A stretch of 64,000 nt of DNA, from the NCBI GenBank assembly GCA_021234155.1, contig JAJEKV010000004.1, positions 28,359,698-28,423,697 of the forward strand, written 5' to 3'. The stretch's first letter is position 1, and each line of letters starts with the position of its first letter. Source of the DNA: Isoetes taiwanensis. Taxonomy: Eukaryota > Streptophyta > Lycopodiopsida > Isoetales > Isoetaceae. The notes under the pieces are model-generated. The model did no database searches. It was not told the origin of the DNA and worked only from the letters and a program-made list of their open reading frames with translations. Of the stretch, positions 49,124 to 58,671 are shown in pieces. The position numbers and the translations under genes are program-made.

Positions 49124-50067
49124 GTGATCAGCTGCTATGAATATCTTGTGTCCAATTTTCCAACAAGCGAGGAAGTTTATTCTGTATTAAAAAGTCTTAA
49201 ACATGGCAAATCTCCTGGCCCTGATGGTTTCCCCCCTGAATTCTATGTGCATTTCTGGGATATCATGAAGCATGGTTTTATGGCTTTTGTCAAAGGATTT
49301 TGGACTACTAATCATCTTCACCCTTCTATTGCTTGTGGTTTTCTTTCTTTGATTCCAAAGATAAATAAACCTACAAGCTTTTCAGATTGGAGACCAATCT
49401 CCTTAACAAATTCAACCTATAACGTTTGTGCCAAAATCATTGCTCTGAGAATCAAAGATCATTTGCAAAAATATATTAGGTTGAATCAATCTGCCTTTCT
49501 TCCTAACAGATTTATCCTTGAAAATTACCTTGCTGTTATGGAGGAATTACATTGGAACAAACTTTCTAATTAGAATTGCATTCTTCTTAAGCTTGACTTC
49601 AAAAGGCCTTTAATACTATTAGATGGGATTTTATCAGCTATGCTTTACTCAAGCTTGGTTTTCCCCCTTCTCTTATTCAAGTTATCATGGGTTTAAACCT
49701 TAGAGCCAACTCTGCCATCCTCATTAATGGTTTCCCTAGTCCCTTCTTCCCCCTTGCTAAAGGTGTGAGACAAGGCTGCCCTCTTGCTCCATATCTATTT
49801 ATTGTGGTCACTGAGCTGTTAACTAAAGCTATCATGTATCACCAAAGTATTGGAAATATCTATGGACTTCAAATTCCTGATAGTGATCAATATCTCAGCA
49901 TCCTTCAATATGCTGATGATATCTTCTGCTTTCTAAAGAACATTCCTAGCAATATCTCAAATTTCATGAATATGATTGCTGATTTTAGTGTTGCTTCGAG
50001 CATCTCTATGAATTTAGACAAATGCACAATTATTGGAGATATTCCTAATTCATTTGGAAAGCTTTGA
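49124..50067 (+). pseudogene. LINE ORF2 reverse transcriptase domain, broken
   Basis: First block (49,124-49,573): SLKHGKSPGPDGFPPEFY, FLSLIPKINKP, SDWRPISLTNSTYNVCAK and NQSAFLPNRFILEN, which are the early reverse-transcriptase motifs of L1 elements. A TAG and a frameshift follow near 49,572-49,610. The second block (49,687-50,067) has ANSAILINGFPSPFFPLAKG, VRQGCPLAPYLFIVV and the catalytic LQYADDIFCF (YADD at 49,909-49,920). The order and spacing are normal for the family. Confidence 0.93.
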
Positions 50068-50099
50068 CATGTTCTACTAGTGTTGCTTCCCATTTCATT

Positions 50100-51081
50100 A
50101 ACTATTGGTTATCTAGAAGCAGTCCAGTTGGCCGTCCAATCATCTCTCATGAGTTACCTAATTCCGCTTTTTGTGATCTCATTACGCTCCTAATATGTCT
50201 CTAATGAGAAATCTGCTAAGAGCTTGGAACAATATCTATCCTGCATTCACTTTCCCTAAGGTCTGGATATGTCTATCTTCTGGTATTTAGTGTTCAAAGA
50301 TCATCCTAATTATGTTCTTGCTCTGAAGCACCCTCAAATCTATAAAAAGTGGAAAGCTTATGGCTTAAATTCAATTAAAGATCTTTGGATAAATGAGAGG
50401 TGGATTTCTTGGTCTAATCTAAAGATGAGAGTCAAGGGTACTGCTTCTGATAGAAAGATCTTTGATCATATTAAGAAAATTGTCGGAAATATCATTCCCT
50501 CAGCTCCTCCTAATTCTAATCTTGACTGGTTACTAAATGATAAGCACTGTTACAAGGTTAGTATCATCTATGATTTTCTCAATCAAAATGTTAATTTAGC
50601 CAAGTCAGCTTGCCAATGGAATCTTGATTCTCTGGCTTCAAAATCCCTAATTAGTAATATCTGGAACTCCTATGCTTCCAAGAAGATTTCCTTTATCATT
50701 TGTCTAATTGCTAACAAAAGTGTCCCTTGTTTACTGAGGTACTCTAAGAGAGATCAGAGTTTATCTCCTCTTTTCCCTATTCAATGTAATAATTCTGAAA
50801 ATATGGAACATACCTTCTTTCGTCCAAAGCTTAAACCTTTTTGGGATTGGTTTGATCATTATTTTGGAATTCATGATAGAAATTTCATTATTCAGTTCAT
50901 TCAAGCAAACAATTCCTTCAGAAACACTATTGTTTTTATTACTCTATGGAATATATGGAAATCGAGAAGCAGGTGCCTCTATGGTCATAAAAGATTCTCT
51001 GTTACTTGGATCAGAATTCATTTCATTTATGATTTGGAATGTGTGCCACTGCCCATAGACATATTTCTTCTGACAATATAA
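50100..51081 (+). pseudogene. LINE ORF2 C-terminus with zf-RVT domain (copy 2)
   Basis: The frame 50,269-51,081 parallels copy 1 at 38,110-39,105: LKHPQIYKKWKAYGLNSIKD against copy 1's IKHPRICKKWHEAGLYFIRD, then IWNSYASKKISFIICLIANK and VFITLWNIWKSRSRCLYG. One zinc-binding Cys is replaced (TFFRPKL where copy 1 has IFYCPKL), so the zinc site here is damaged. Upstream, 50,100-50,268 is similar to copy 1 but in shifted frames. Confidence 0.85.
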
Positions 51082-51169
51082 CAGGTGCTGGGATCAATTT
51101 GGTTCATATGAAGGGTATTTTAATTTGTTTAAATCCAAATTATCTTTCCAAAGGCACTAAATTCTTTCT

Positions 51170-51739
51170 TGTCCTAGGTTATATGGAGCTATGCAGAAGT
51201 CATAATAATAGGAGGTTTGATGGAGGGGCAAGTATGTATGAGGTGAAATTATATGGTGATGAAAGGCCACATGAACATCAAGTTAAGTTCCCTCCTCACA
51301 ACCAGTGGACTGTTAGGCAAATGATCAGAGATAGTGAGGTTTGTAAGGCAAGGGAAAGGATTTGGGCAGGGATATTCACAAAGTATTCCAAATGGCATAC
51401 ATGTTCTGGTTCATTCATAAGCATCGCCAGGAATTTACAGACAGGCAGTTTGCAAGGTACAGACAGATGTACTACACTCACAGGATGATTGCAGATGCAT
51501 ATGGTACTCTCCTTTTGCTTATGGTCCAGCAAGATTTTTATAGACTGATAAGAGACAATATGTGGATGGTTGTTTCCTATACCATGGGCACTGCTGAAAA
51601 ATTCACTCACATCTACAGCCTTCTTTTCTTCTCTGCCTCTGACTCTGATCATCCGAAAATTCCTACCATTTCCTCATCTCATATTGATAGTATTGCCCTT
51701 CTGGATGCAGTAATCTGTTTTGGTTTTGCAAGTTCTTAG
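51170..51739 (+). pseudogene. LINE downstream frame (ORF3-like), copy 2
   Basis: Two frames share the sequence. The first (to about 51,395) gives RRFDGGASMYEVKLYGDE, VRQMIRDSEVCKARERIWAG and IFTK; the second (from 51,362) gives VFQMAYMFWFIHKHRQEF, TDRQFARYRQMYYTHRMIAD and AYGTLLLLMVQQDFYRLI. Together they match the downstream frame of copy 1 in the same order, with a frameshift near 51,380. The Arg/Tyr-rich block RYR.MYY.HR..AD.YG is the best conserved part. Function unknown. Confidence 0.6.
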
Positions 51740-52096
51740 CAATGGCAGAATTTTGTGGATCAGAAAGCACTTATCTTATTTTCGACTCGGCTATGGTTTT
51801 CTGGAAGATAAGTGATCTCCTTCATCAGTATAAAGCTGCCTCACAAATTTTATCTGTTATCTTAAAGATACAGTTTTGATTACTGCACTCTGATCAAGAC
51901 TAAAGACCGAGACTTTCTTTGACCTTGACTGAACACTATCTCAATTCTCTCGAAGACCTGGCTTACTACACTAATTTTTGGACATACTATTTATAAAATC
52001 TATTACATCTGAATTGTCTATGTTTATAGGCATTTGGAGTATATTGTATGTTTTTCCTCAATTAATGAAAAAGATCATCTCGCACCTTCAAAAAAA

Positions 52097-52100
<4 letters not shown>
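51740..52100 (+). other. 3' UTR and A-tail of LINE copy 2
   Basis: Non-coding, AT-rich. Its last 45 bases (cctcaattaatgaaaaagat... ending ttcaaaa) resemble the end of copy 1 (ttataattaatgataaaac... ending ttcaaaa), as expected for the conserved 3' end recognised by the element's own reverse transcriptase. The tail is 11 A. Confidence 0.75.

Positions 52101-52184
<84 letters not shown>
52101..52184. repeat. (CA)42 microsatellite at the LINE 3' junction
   Basis: 84 bp of uninterrupted CA between the LINE A-tail and the target duplication. The target site itself begins CACACAT, so the microsatellite appears to have grown from the first bases of the duplicated target. Confidence 0.95.
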
Positions 52185-52187
<3 letters not shown>

Positions 52188-52194
52188 CAATATT
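52179..52194. repeat. Target-site duplication of LINE copy 2, right
   Basis: CACACATATCAATATT, matching 44,680-44,695. Its first bases merge with the CA repeat. Confidence 0.9.
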
Positions 52195-52480
52195 TTATTA
52201 TATTCATAAACTTTATTGCTTTTACAAATCATTTTTTCGAAAGTGGTAAAGGCATAAAGATTTTTGTACAAGATTTGTTCATAGCGGGTTTACATTTACA
52301 AACAAGGTTTGTTCTCATCCTTCATGAGATGTGCATTTCCAATTTCTACTCCACTATAATCATGCAATATGCCTTTCTGCCCATTTTGTCTACAAGGATG
52401 ATTCTATCTATGAATTCTACTAAGTTGCAGAATAATGTAATACCCTAAACCCATGCCATACATTCTCGAGAAATGTCCAG
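52195..52480. other. No gene recognised
   Basis: Host DNA continuing from the left flank of LINE copy 2. No convincing feature. Confidence 0.45.
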
Positions 52481-52484
52481 CGTC

Positions 52485-52640
52485 GTCGGGCACACATTTC
52501 TAGTAGTTTCTTAACGAGCCTATTATTGTTAAGGTTTTTCTCTCGAAAACTCTTCGGGGTGGGGTTTTTTTTTTTAATCATGGGCAGTAATAAACTTGTT
52601 GTGCTTTTTCGTATGGGCCACTTAGAGCTTTTAGTCTTTG
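52485..52640 (-). pseudogene. Old repeat block A, probably LINE-derived coding scrap
   Basis: The minus strand has an open stretch with WPIRKSTTSLLLPM, KNPTPKSFREKNLNNNRLV and KKLLEMCARRRWTFLENVW. The block 53,485-53,600 is related to it at both DNA and peptide level (GPIRRAEETY, KNPRPGGFRGK). An unusual shared DNA feature is a short inverted repeat around ttttctctcgaaaa. Family uncertain. Confidence 0.4.
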
Positions 52641-52649
52641 TAAATGACA

Positions 52650-53170
52650 AAATTCAAATTTGATTCAATTCAATTCTTAATGGGTTTACGTCAAATTATA
52701 GCTTAACAATGCAAAAATGTAGCGACAATGAGATGATTTCAAATGGTCAGGCCATGTATCCTTCTTTTTACAAGTATTTTCATGTGTAATCCTTGTGGTA
52801 TGGGGAGTTTTTTTTTTTTAAGTGGGTGTGAGGTGTATATTCGTTGAGCCTAAATCTAGTATATTCCTGGGAATATGATGAAATCAAATAATCCCAAAAA
52901 ACAGATGGCAAAGCTCCAATATCAAAACTTTGGAGCTAAAAGACCTAATAATAATAAGCCAATGAGACATTCATTTTAATTCGGAAGCACTACATGTAAT
53001 GTAATGTAATGTATTCACAATCTTATAGAGACCCTACAGTCTATGAGATAGAAAAAACAACAACAAAAATACACTATGCCAAAAATGAGCTACAGATCAA
53101 TCCACCTCTGTAAAGACACCTCACGAACTTGTAACATCTCCGTAAGGAAAGATGCAAGTAGTTACGAGGG
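52650..53170. other. No gene recognised
   Basis: AT-rich DNA with short homopolymers. A small aatgt tandem (taatgtaatgtaatgtat) is at about 52,996-53,013. Confidence 0.5.
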
Positions 53171-53179
53171 TAGCTGAAA

Positions 53180-53910
53180 CATTGTATATACATTTCAAAG
53201 AACATATTCTTTTAATTCATGACGATCTCTAATTGCCACTATCGTTGGACAAGTGATTAGAAAATGGTGTTCATCTTCCACTTCATGGGATCCGCAAGCT
53301 TCACATGTTCTCTGGCCCCTGAGGATTCGATGCCATCAACCACACTCAATTTGCAGGTGGTGGGAACTAACCCTCATTCGGCAAATCAAATGTTGGTGTG
53401 CTCTAGATTAATGATCAAGAAAATACTGTTGCGCCATGTAAGTAACCATAGGATTAATTTTCGTTTCTGAGACTCCATTTTTTCCTTATTCGCCCGCGGT
53501 TTTCCCTCGAAAACCGCCGGGACGGGGGTTTTTAACCCGGCGATAATAAGTTTCTTCAGCTCTCCTTATGGGTCCCATAGGGCGATTGGCCCCGATGGGA
53601 CGATAAAAATCATTCTCATTCTCATTCTTGTGCATTTGCCCATAGTTTATCAACAACTCTCATTTTGACCCAGCCCGTAATTCCTTCTAGTTTTGTAGGT
53701 ATATCTACCATTGAGATACCCCAAGGTTCAACCGTGCAACTCCCTTTCTGATACCAACCATTATCACGACTTGCTTTTAGTATCTTATATGGCAATCTAA
53801 ATGAGCATTAGAGATTGAACTCTAAGCACATAGCGAATGAATTGGCAAAGAGCCTCTCCCTCTAAAGCACCATTCACATACGCTAATAGCATTGGATATG
53901 GTGTTTGGAG
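53180..53910 (-). pseudogene. Decayed minus-strand LINE C-terminus (third family)
   Basis: Reading the minus strand from 53,910 downwards: VNGALEGEALCQFIRYVLR, then after a shift LPYKILKASRDNGWYQKG and WGISMVDIPTKLEGITGW, then block B (KNPRPGGFRGK), then near 53,330-53,200 ILRGQRTCEACGSHEVEDEH followed by HFLITCPTIVAIRDRHELK. The last part is a Cys-x2-Cys...His...Cys signature of the kind seen at LINE C-termini in several non-seed plants (family recalled, not searched). Frames are broken many times. The 815-bp MITE lies immediately upstream and may have split this element. Confidence 0.5.
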
Positions 53911-53911
53911 T

Positions 53912-53914
53912 TAA
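53912..53914. repeat. TAA target duplication of the 815-bp TIR element, left
   Basis: TAA before GGGTGAAATCACACTA; TAA also follows the right TIR at 54,730-54,732. Confidence 0.7.
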
Positions 53915-54729
53915 GGGTGAAATCACACTATGGGTGACTAAAATTAATTATTGGCACAATTAGGCATCGTTTGGCGAAAATTTTTGTGCGCTCGGTCCAT
54001 ATCACATTATCGGCGTCAAAACCAAAAATTTGTGCCACGCCAAGCAAGAGCGAATCGACCATCTTGCTTCGATCATCCGGTAGAAACCTATCGATTTATG
54101 ATATCGCCACCGGTTTTAACCAATAAATCAACTGCGGGGCGGGATTTGAACCGGATTAAACCTCTCTGCGTTTTCTTTCTCAAAAATCCGATTGATTTGA
54201 GCGGGATTAAAGCTCTTCTAGGTTTTTCTTTGACAAAAATCCGCCCGATTTAAGAAATGCGCCCACCGATTTGAGAGATTTGGCACCAAATTTGAGCGGA
54301 TTGAAGCTCTCACGGTTTTTTCTTTCTCAAAGATCCGATTGATTTGAACGGATTAAGCCCTTCTAGGTTTTTCTTTGACAAAAATCCGGCGATTTGAGAG
54401 ATCCGGCATCGAATTTGAGAGATTTGGCGACAAATTTGAGCGGATTGAAGCTCTTCCGAAGTTTTCTTTGGCGCTTGAGAAGGTGCCATTTTCTGGGCGC
54501 TTGAGAAGGTGCTTTGGGAGTTTTCGCGGGCGCTTGAGATGGCGTGTTTGCCCGGCCTAAAGTATGGGACGGCAATACTTGCCCGTCAAAAATCGGCGTG
54601 CCAAAGCGCCGACTCGGGCGTTGGGCACCTTAGATGTGATAGGTGCAGCATGCCCAAAGTCCACATGTCACAAACTTGTTGGTCATTTATTTTTATTTTT
54701 TCAGTTTAGGCTGTAGTGTGATTTCAGCC
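53915..54729. mobile_element. Non-autonomous DNA transposon, Tourist/Harbinger-like
   Basis: Terminal inverted repeats: GGGTGAAATCACACTA at the left end; the right end read in reverse complement is GGCTGAAATCACACTA (15 of 16 match). TAA flanks both sides. Ends beginning GG with a 3-bp TAA/TTA duplication are the signature of PIF/Harbinger elements and their MITEs. The 815-bp interior has no transposase; much of it is a tandem repeat (54,130-54,470). Confidence 0.8.
54130..54540. repeat. Nested tandem repeat inside the TIR element
   Basis: A core of about 48 bp (gatttgagcggattgaagct, then tttttctttgacaaaaatccg-like sequence) recurs several times, and a larger unit of about 149 bp is seen from ttttctttctcaaaaatccg (near 54,170) and its sister near 54,320. 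A shorter repeat, gggcgcttgagaaggtgc, follows at 54,470-54,540. Confidence 0.75.
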
Positions 54730-54732
54730 TAA
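54730..54732. repeat. TAA target duplication of the 815-bp TIR element, right
   Basis: Matches 53,912-53,914. Confidence 0.7.
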
Positions 54733-54757
54733 ATTCCAAGCTCATCCATGAAAAAAA

Positions 54758-54850
54758 AGTTTCTGAACCCCAAACTTACATACCCCAAACTTGGCATCCA
54801 ATAACCCCAAACTTACATGCCAGCCCTGAACCCCAAACTTGGCATCCATA
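54758..54850. repeat. Short tandem repeat of ACCCCAAACTT
   Basis: The word accccaaactt occurs four times, followed alternately by acat and ggcatcc. It is a small local amplification. Confidence 0.85.
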
Positions 54851-55800
54851 CAGAATTATAGGTTTCAAGCACATCCACATTGATAACCTCACATAAGACA
54901 GGACTTCTTTTAGTTCATATATGTTACTACATTTAGATTGTTACGATCAGGTACATAGCAATCCTTACTTTAAGGACTGGATTCATGAGCACGTTCAAGA
55001 CGCAAAACCCAATTTATGTGCTCTCCAATGAGATGCCAATGTCATAGTTCCATGCATCCACATTAAGCTATCCTCGTTCTCCCCTTCTGTGAAAGATGAC
55101 CCTAAAATAGGACTCTATCTTTATAGTACATTCCTTGTTCAATGAAATTCTTCGCATGCATCTCTGGTTGGACTACAAATAATAGAGTGGTTTACACATA
55201 ACCAGACTAACTGTAACAGTAAGATAAATTCAGAAACATAACAAAACAAGGCAATAATCCAGTTTAGAAATGGGATGGCTCATATTAACTGGGGACCAGA
55301 AAGTCAAAGCATGCTATGAATCAGGCAACTAAGGTCTCATAATGTATTCTTCCATGAGATGGCGCTCGCAAATTCTGAGACATTCCTCCAAGTAATAGAA
55401 GCAGCAGTAATATACTTTAGCATTCGAGAACATACAATAAGAAAATTTATCCAATTCATATATTTAACTATCCCTGCACTTCATCTGCTGCAGCAACAAG
55501 CATAAAAAGTATCCTCCCTCAAATGTCAAGAAACACATAAAGTATCCAGGGAAAAAGGATAAGGCATTATACAATGTCAATTACAACTAGCAGATCATGG
55601 TTACAAAAGTTCTGTAAAGCTATTGTCGTGGCATTAGCACGTATAAGCCGAAATAATCCAAAAAAGTTCAGACTAGCTGATCATTCTAATGGAAAAGGTA
55701 CTTTCAGTTGTCTAAAAGAGAGGCATTTCCACCTCCAACAAGACATAGATATTACTAAAAGATAAAAGATGCTAGTACTCTTGAGATGCAAAACTGTAAC
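54851..55800. other. No gene recognised
   Basis: AT-rich DNA. The left part may be intergenic and the right part could be 3' UTR or downstream of the minus-strand gene at 56.2-56.7 kb. Confidence 0.4.
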
Positions 55801-55847
55801 TGTACAACTGTACATATTGGTTTGCTCCGTTTTGTTGCTTCCAACCT
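55680..55847 (-). other. Possible 3'-UTR exon of the gene at 56.2-56.7 kb
   Basis: On the minus strand TTTGTGTGCAG at about 55,848 is a strong acceptor, followed by GTTGGAAGCAACAAAACGG. It would pair with the donor TTCAG|GTATGT at 56,215/56,216, just after the stop codon of the upstream ORF. The end of the exon cannot be placed. Confidence 0.35.
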
Positions 55848-56229
55848 GCACACAAACATAAATTAATTGGGGTCCATGGGACAAAACTATAAGAAGAGAA
55901 GGATTATATGCAGGAAACAGTATCATGCTGAAGCACAAGAGATAATACTGCAGGATTATGTAGTCATTTCTGAAACAGTTAACGAGAATAGATCTTCCAT
56001 AGGAAGTGTTAAATCTTATACATCAGAGAAATGTTCCATCAGTAAAATGGAATGACGTCTACCAAGAATAAGATATATGAGGGGCATGCATGAGATAAAA
56101 GCGAATGGCGCTAAAAAGAAAGATCCAAACTACTAGTCAAGATTTCAGTATGGTACCATAATCTCGTAGGAGCTTTCCTCTATCTAGATACTGACAAGAA
56201 AAAGAACGGACATACCTGAAGCAAACGCC

Positions 56230-56703
56230 TTATCCGTCTATATTCTGTTCAACGTTGATATAAGCCGAAGCGTTTACGCCATTCTTGGGCAGATGGGCAT
56301 TTTCAGATTCATCACCAAAATCCAACATATCCGCGGTTGAAAGATGAGAAACCAACAGCCCTTTTCGATTACCCATATGATCCTGAAGCACGTAACGAGG
56401 AGAATGGCGACCAGCCAACAGATTATCAGGGGAAGAGGGCAATCCATGCTCCTCGCCAGATTTGAGGGGCTCAGACACAGCAACAAGAGGGCGATTGCTA
56501 CCGAAAGAGCACTTCAAAGGAGGGCCGGAATAAGAAGATAAAACCTTGAGCTGTTCAGGAAGCTGGATCAACGGTTCGGGATGCTGGTTAGGAATGATTC
56601 GAAAAGAAGAGCGCCCTAAATCTCCACCACCACCGCCCCAGCCGGAAGTGCTTGCTGGGCCGATCAGACGGGGCGCCTCGCCGGGGTTAGGGTAGTAATC
56701 CAT
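56230..56703 (-). CDS. Unrecognised 157-residue protein, plausible host gene
   Basis: ATG at 56,703, TAA at 56,230. The peptide opens MDYYPNPGEAPRLIGPASTS, has a glycine run (GWGGGGGDLG), then proline- and serine-rich sequence (IIPNQHPEPLIQLPEQLKVL, GPPLKCSFGSNRP) and an acidic end (ADMLDFGDESENAHLP). There is no membrane segment, signal peptide or known domain. The codon mix and higher GC (56,400-56,700) stand out from the AT-rich neighbours, as in a real first exon. The ATG context CGGCTATGG is acceptable. Fourteen bases after the stop comes CAG|GTATGT, a good donor, suggesting an intron in the 3' UTR or an alternative isoform that bypasses the stop. It looks like a low-complexity nuclear or regulatory protein, but that is a guess. 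Confidence 0.5.
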   Translation of the reverse strand: MDYYPNPGEAPRLIGPASTSGWGGGGGDLGRSSFRIIPNQHPEPLIQLPEQLKVLSSYSGPPLKCSFGSNRPLVAVSEPLKSGEEHGLPSSPDNLLAGRHSPRYVLQDHMGNRKGLLVSHLSTADMLDFGDESENAHLPKNGVNASAYINVEQNIDG

Positions 56704-56926
56704 AGCCGCGCCGTAGTATGCTTCCTTCCTTCTTTGGTCGAAATATGCGCGTTTTATTTTCTTTTGCTCTTTTGGTGCAGGTTATGTTTCCCCTGCGAAA
56801 TATCTGCCTCTTTTTTTTTGCTAGCTATTTGGGGTGTGTTTTCTTGGTCCAAATTTTTTAGGCCACATGGAAAAGGGCCTCTTGGTCTCTAAGGGTAAGT
56901 CTATTTTCAGCCTTTAACTATTAGGC
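56704..56926 (-). promoter_or_regulatory. Presumed promoter and 5' UTR of the 56.2-56.7 kb gene
   Basis: The minus-strand sequence upstream of the ATG has GAAAATAAAACGCGC about 45-60 bp away and a GAAGGAAGGAAG purine stretch. No clear TATA box. The MITE at 56,930-57,238 sits just upstream. Confidence 0.3.
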
Positions 56927-56929
56927 TAA

Positions 56930-57238
56930 TGGTGCATTCACATGGATGATTTTTTTTGCAGCAGCTGAAACCGCTTGAAGCAGGCTTCAACGCTGCTTCA
57001 AGATTTTCCACTGCCACGTTGAACCCTCTATGCGGATTTGGCTGTTGCATTTAGGACCTGGCTGCTAATTTGGCGGTCGCTGAAATGGTTGTTGCATTTA
57101 GGGTCTTTTGAAGCAACGGTGCAGCAGGAACCAAAGAAGAACAAAAACCCATGTGAGTGTAAAAGGCAAATAAGCCGATTTGGTTGCAGTTTGGTGGTTG
57201 CAGCAGCGGCAAAATTAGTTCTCCATGTAAATGCTGCA
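56930..57238. mobile_element. 309-bp MITE candidate with TAA duplication
   Basis: Left end TGGTGCATTCACATGGA; right end in reverse complement TGCAGCATTTACATGGA (14 of 17 match). Similarity continues inwards (TTTTGCAGCAGCTGAAACC against TTTTGCCGCTGCTGCAACC). TAA lies at 56,927-56,929 and 57,239-57,241. The interior has further small palindromes such as cttgaagcaggcttcaa and no coding capacity. Confidence 0.6.
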
Positions 57239-57241
57239 TAA

Positions 57242-58196
57242 GTCGAGTTTGGAGTGGCAAAATCATAACTGTTGGAGATTTTACGGGATGGAATCACTAA
57301 CCGTTGGAATTGTGCCACGTTATCACATTAAGGGTAACTATGTTTAGCACTTTAAGGTTCCCAAAAGACTATTTCCTCCATTTAGTTGTGAAATATGCTT
57401 TCATGGTGCTTTTTACAAAAGGCCAAATTTTCAAGCCAGGACTCCCCATGTGGCCACACCATCACTGGGTCCAACTCCTGTTGTCCTGTCGACACACCAT
57501 CAATGGGTCCAACTACTGCTGTCGATGTCGACTCCTATGCTTCCCATTAGTATTCATGTATATCTCTCTTTGACAATTATGTGTACCTTTTTCTGTACAC
57601 ATACTGAAAAAGATGCAAAATTTATATTAATAAATTATGAGGGTTATATAATACCGAAAAGTATTAAATAAAATGGGATAAGATCCCGACACTATAAAAG
57701 CCACCATACTATAACAATGTGATCACTTTCCAGAAATTTTGTAAAGTTCACATGCATGTTGGTTTAGAATAATAACTGGCATGCTGTCGCATGTTATTGG
57801 TGGGCTCGCCCATTATTTCCCATAACTTGCTCGAATAATCAGTTATCCTGCGCTTCAAATTCCTTAAATACCAAATAATGCATAGAAAAGCTAAAAATAC
57901 AAAACATGTGGCCAAGGGATTGCCGCTTCATGGTCGTCTCATGATCATGTCATAATCAATTGCATATCCCAGGGACCTTCTTCGTCAAGAAATATCTTCG
58001 GACATATTTATTGTAAATAGTAAACACCACAAGTTACCCTTGTATGTTTTGTTAATACCTTTGTGGAATAGAAGAATTGCCAAGTTGGTTGCAAATGCTG
58101 AAGCACCTCTAAACATATAAAAGGAACTACAAAATCCACAAAACACATATGCAAGTGAAGCAAATGCTCCATTCCATGAAACAAATCGCCACATAC
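57242..58196. other. Mostly unrecognised DNA with a small duplication
   Basis: At 57,454-57,530 the phrase acaccatcactgggtccaac and its near copy acaccatcaatgggtccaac occur 44 bp apart. The rest is AT-rich with no supported gene until the exon-like blocks near 58,080-58,273. Confidence 0.45.
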
Positions 58197-58273
58197 CGAG
58201 ATCTGACAACAGGCACAGAAATACCAAACCAGAAACTCGAGGATTAGAGCAAGCGCCACTAGAACTCAAAAAA
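58076..58273 (-). CDS. Two possible small exons, unrecognised
   Basis: On the minus strand TTTTGTAG precedes a 77-nt block ending at CTCG|GTATGT (58,197-58,273). After a short intron ending GATTTTGTAG comes a second block (about 58,060-58,128) ending ACAAAG|GTATTA. The joined frame reads FLSSSGACSNPRVSGLVFLC, LLSDLVPFICLEV and LQHLQPTWQFFYSTK. Other frames across the first block are also open and hydrophobic, so the frame is not certain. No family was recognised. Confidence 0.22.
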
Positions 58274-58428
58274 CCTACAAAACACATAATAAACCATTAG
58301 AAACTTAACATTTGAAAACAATAGACACAAACATTGAAGCACCTCTAAACAACAAATAAAGTGCACAAAGAAAAAAAAAAGAGTGGATCTTGAAGTACTG
58401 CTCCCTTTCCCCAAAGAAACTCTTTACA

Positions 58429-58671
58429 CTAAGTGCTAACTACTACACACAAAAATGCGGCCAGAACATCGAGCGCCTTAGCCATAAGAGCTAGCGCCAT
58501 CGTCGAAACTCCGGAGCTCCACCATAGCCGCGCGAAAAGGAAGCAAATAATTTGATGCAGAAAAAGAAAAAGAAAAAAATATAACCCAGTCCAATCTAGA
58601 TATCTAGGTTGCACATCAGCCTCGGTCAATCCCAAGAACTGTATTATTAATTCAGATGAAGAAAAATCCAA
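58429..58671 (-). CDS. Unrecognised short ORF with hydrophobic segments
   Basis: 80-codon minus-strand frame with hydrophobic stretches (LYFFLFLFLHQIICFLF and LDVLAAFLCVVVST) that could span a membrane. An internal ATG opens MALALMAKALDVLAAFLCVV, which looks like a signal or membrane anchor. It may be a first exon followed by the blocks at 58,076-58,273, but no splice chain could be fixed. A chance ORF is possible. Confidence 0.22.
   Translation of the reverse strand: MDFSSSELIIQFLGLTEADVQPRYLDWTGLYFFLFLFLHQIICFLFARLWWSSGVSTMALALMAKALDVLAAFLCVVVST

Larger units (their letters stand above)
44696..52100 (+). mobile_element. Full-length, decayed L1-type LINE (copy 2), about 7.4 kb
   Basis: Begins GGGGTCTTTACAGG just after the left target duplication and ends in an A-tail (52,090-52,100) followed by (CA)42 and the right target duplication. 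Order: 5' UTR, ORF0, ORF1 with zinc knuckle, ORF2 (AP endonuclease, reverse transcriptase, zf-RVT), ORF3, 3' UTR. Stops and frameshifts occur in every frame, so no part is functional. The 16-bp duplication and A-tail show target-primed insertion. Confidence 0.92.

Noticed and set aside
51978-52448. ORFs encoding His-Thr or Cys-Val repeats
   Set aside because: They are translations of the CA microsatellite.
53500-53530. Hairpin ggttttccctcgaaaacc as a terminator or structured RNA
   Set aside because: A related copy exists at 52.55 kb, but the stretch can be explained as coding remnant of an old LINE; no independent sign of an RNA element.
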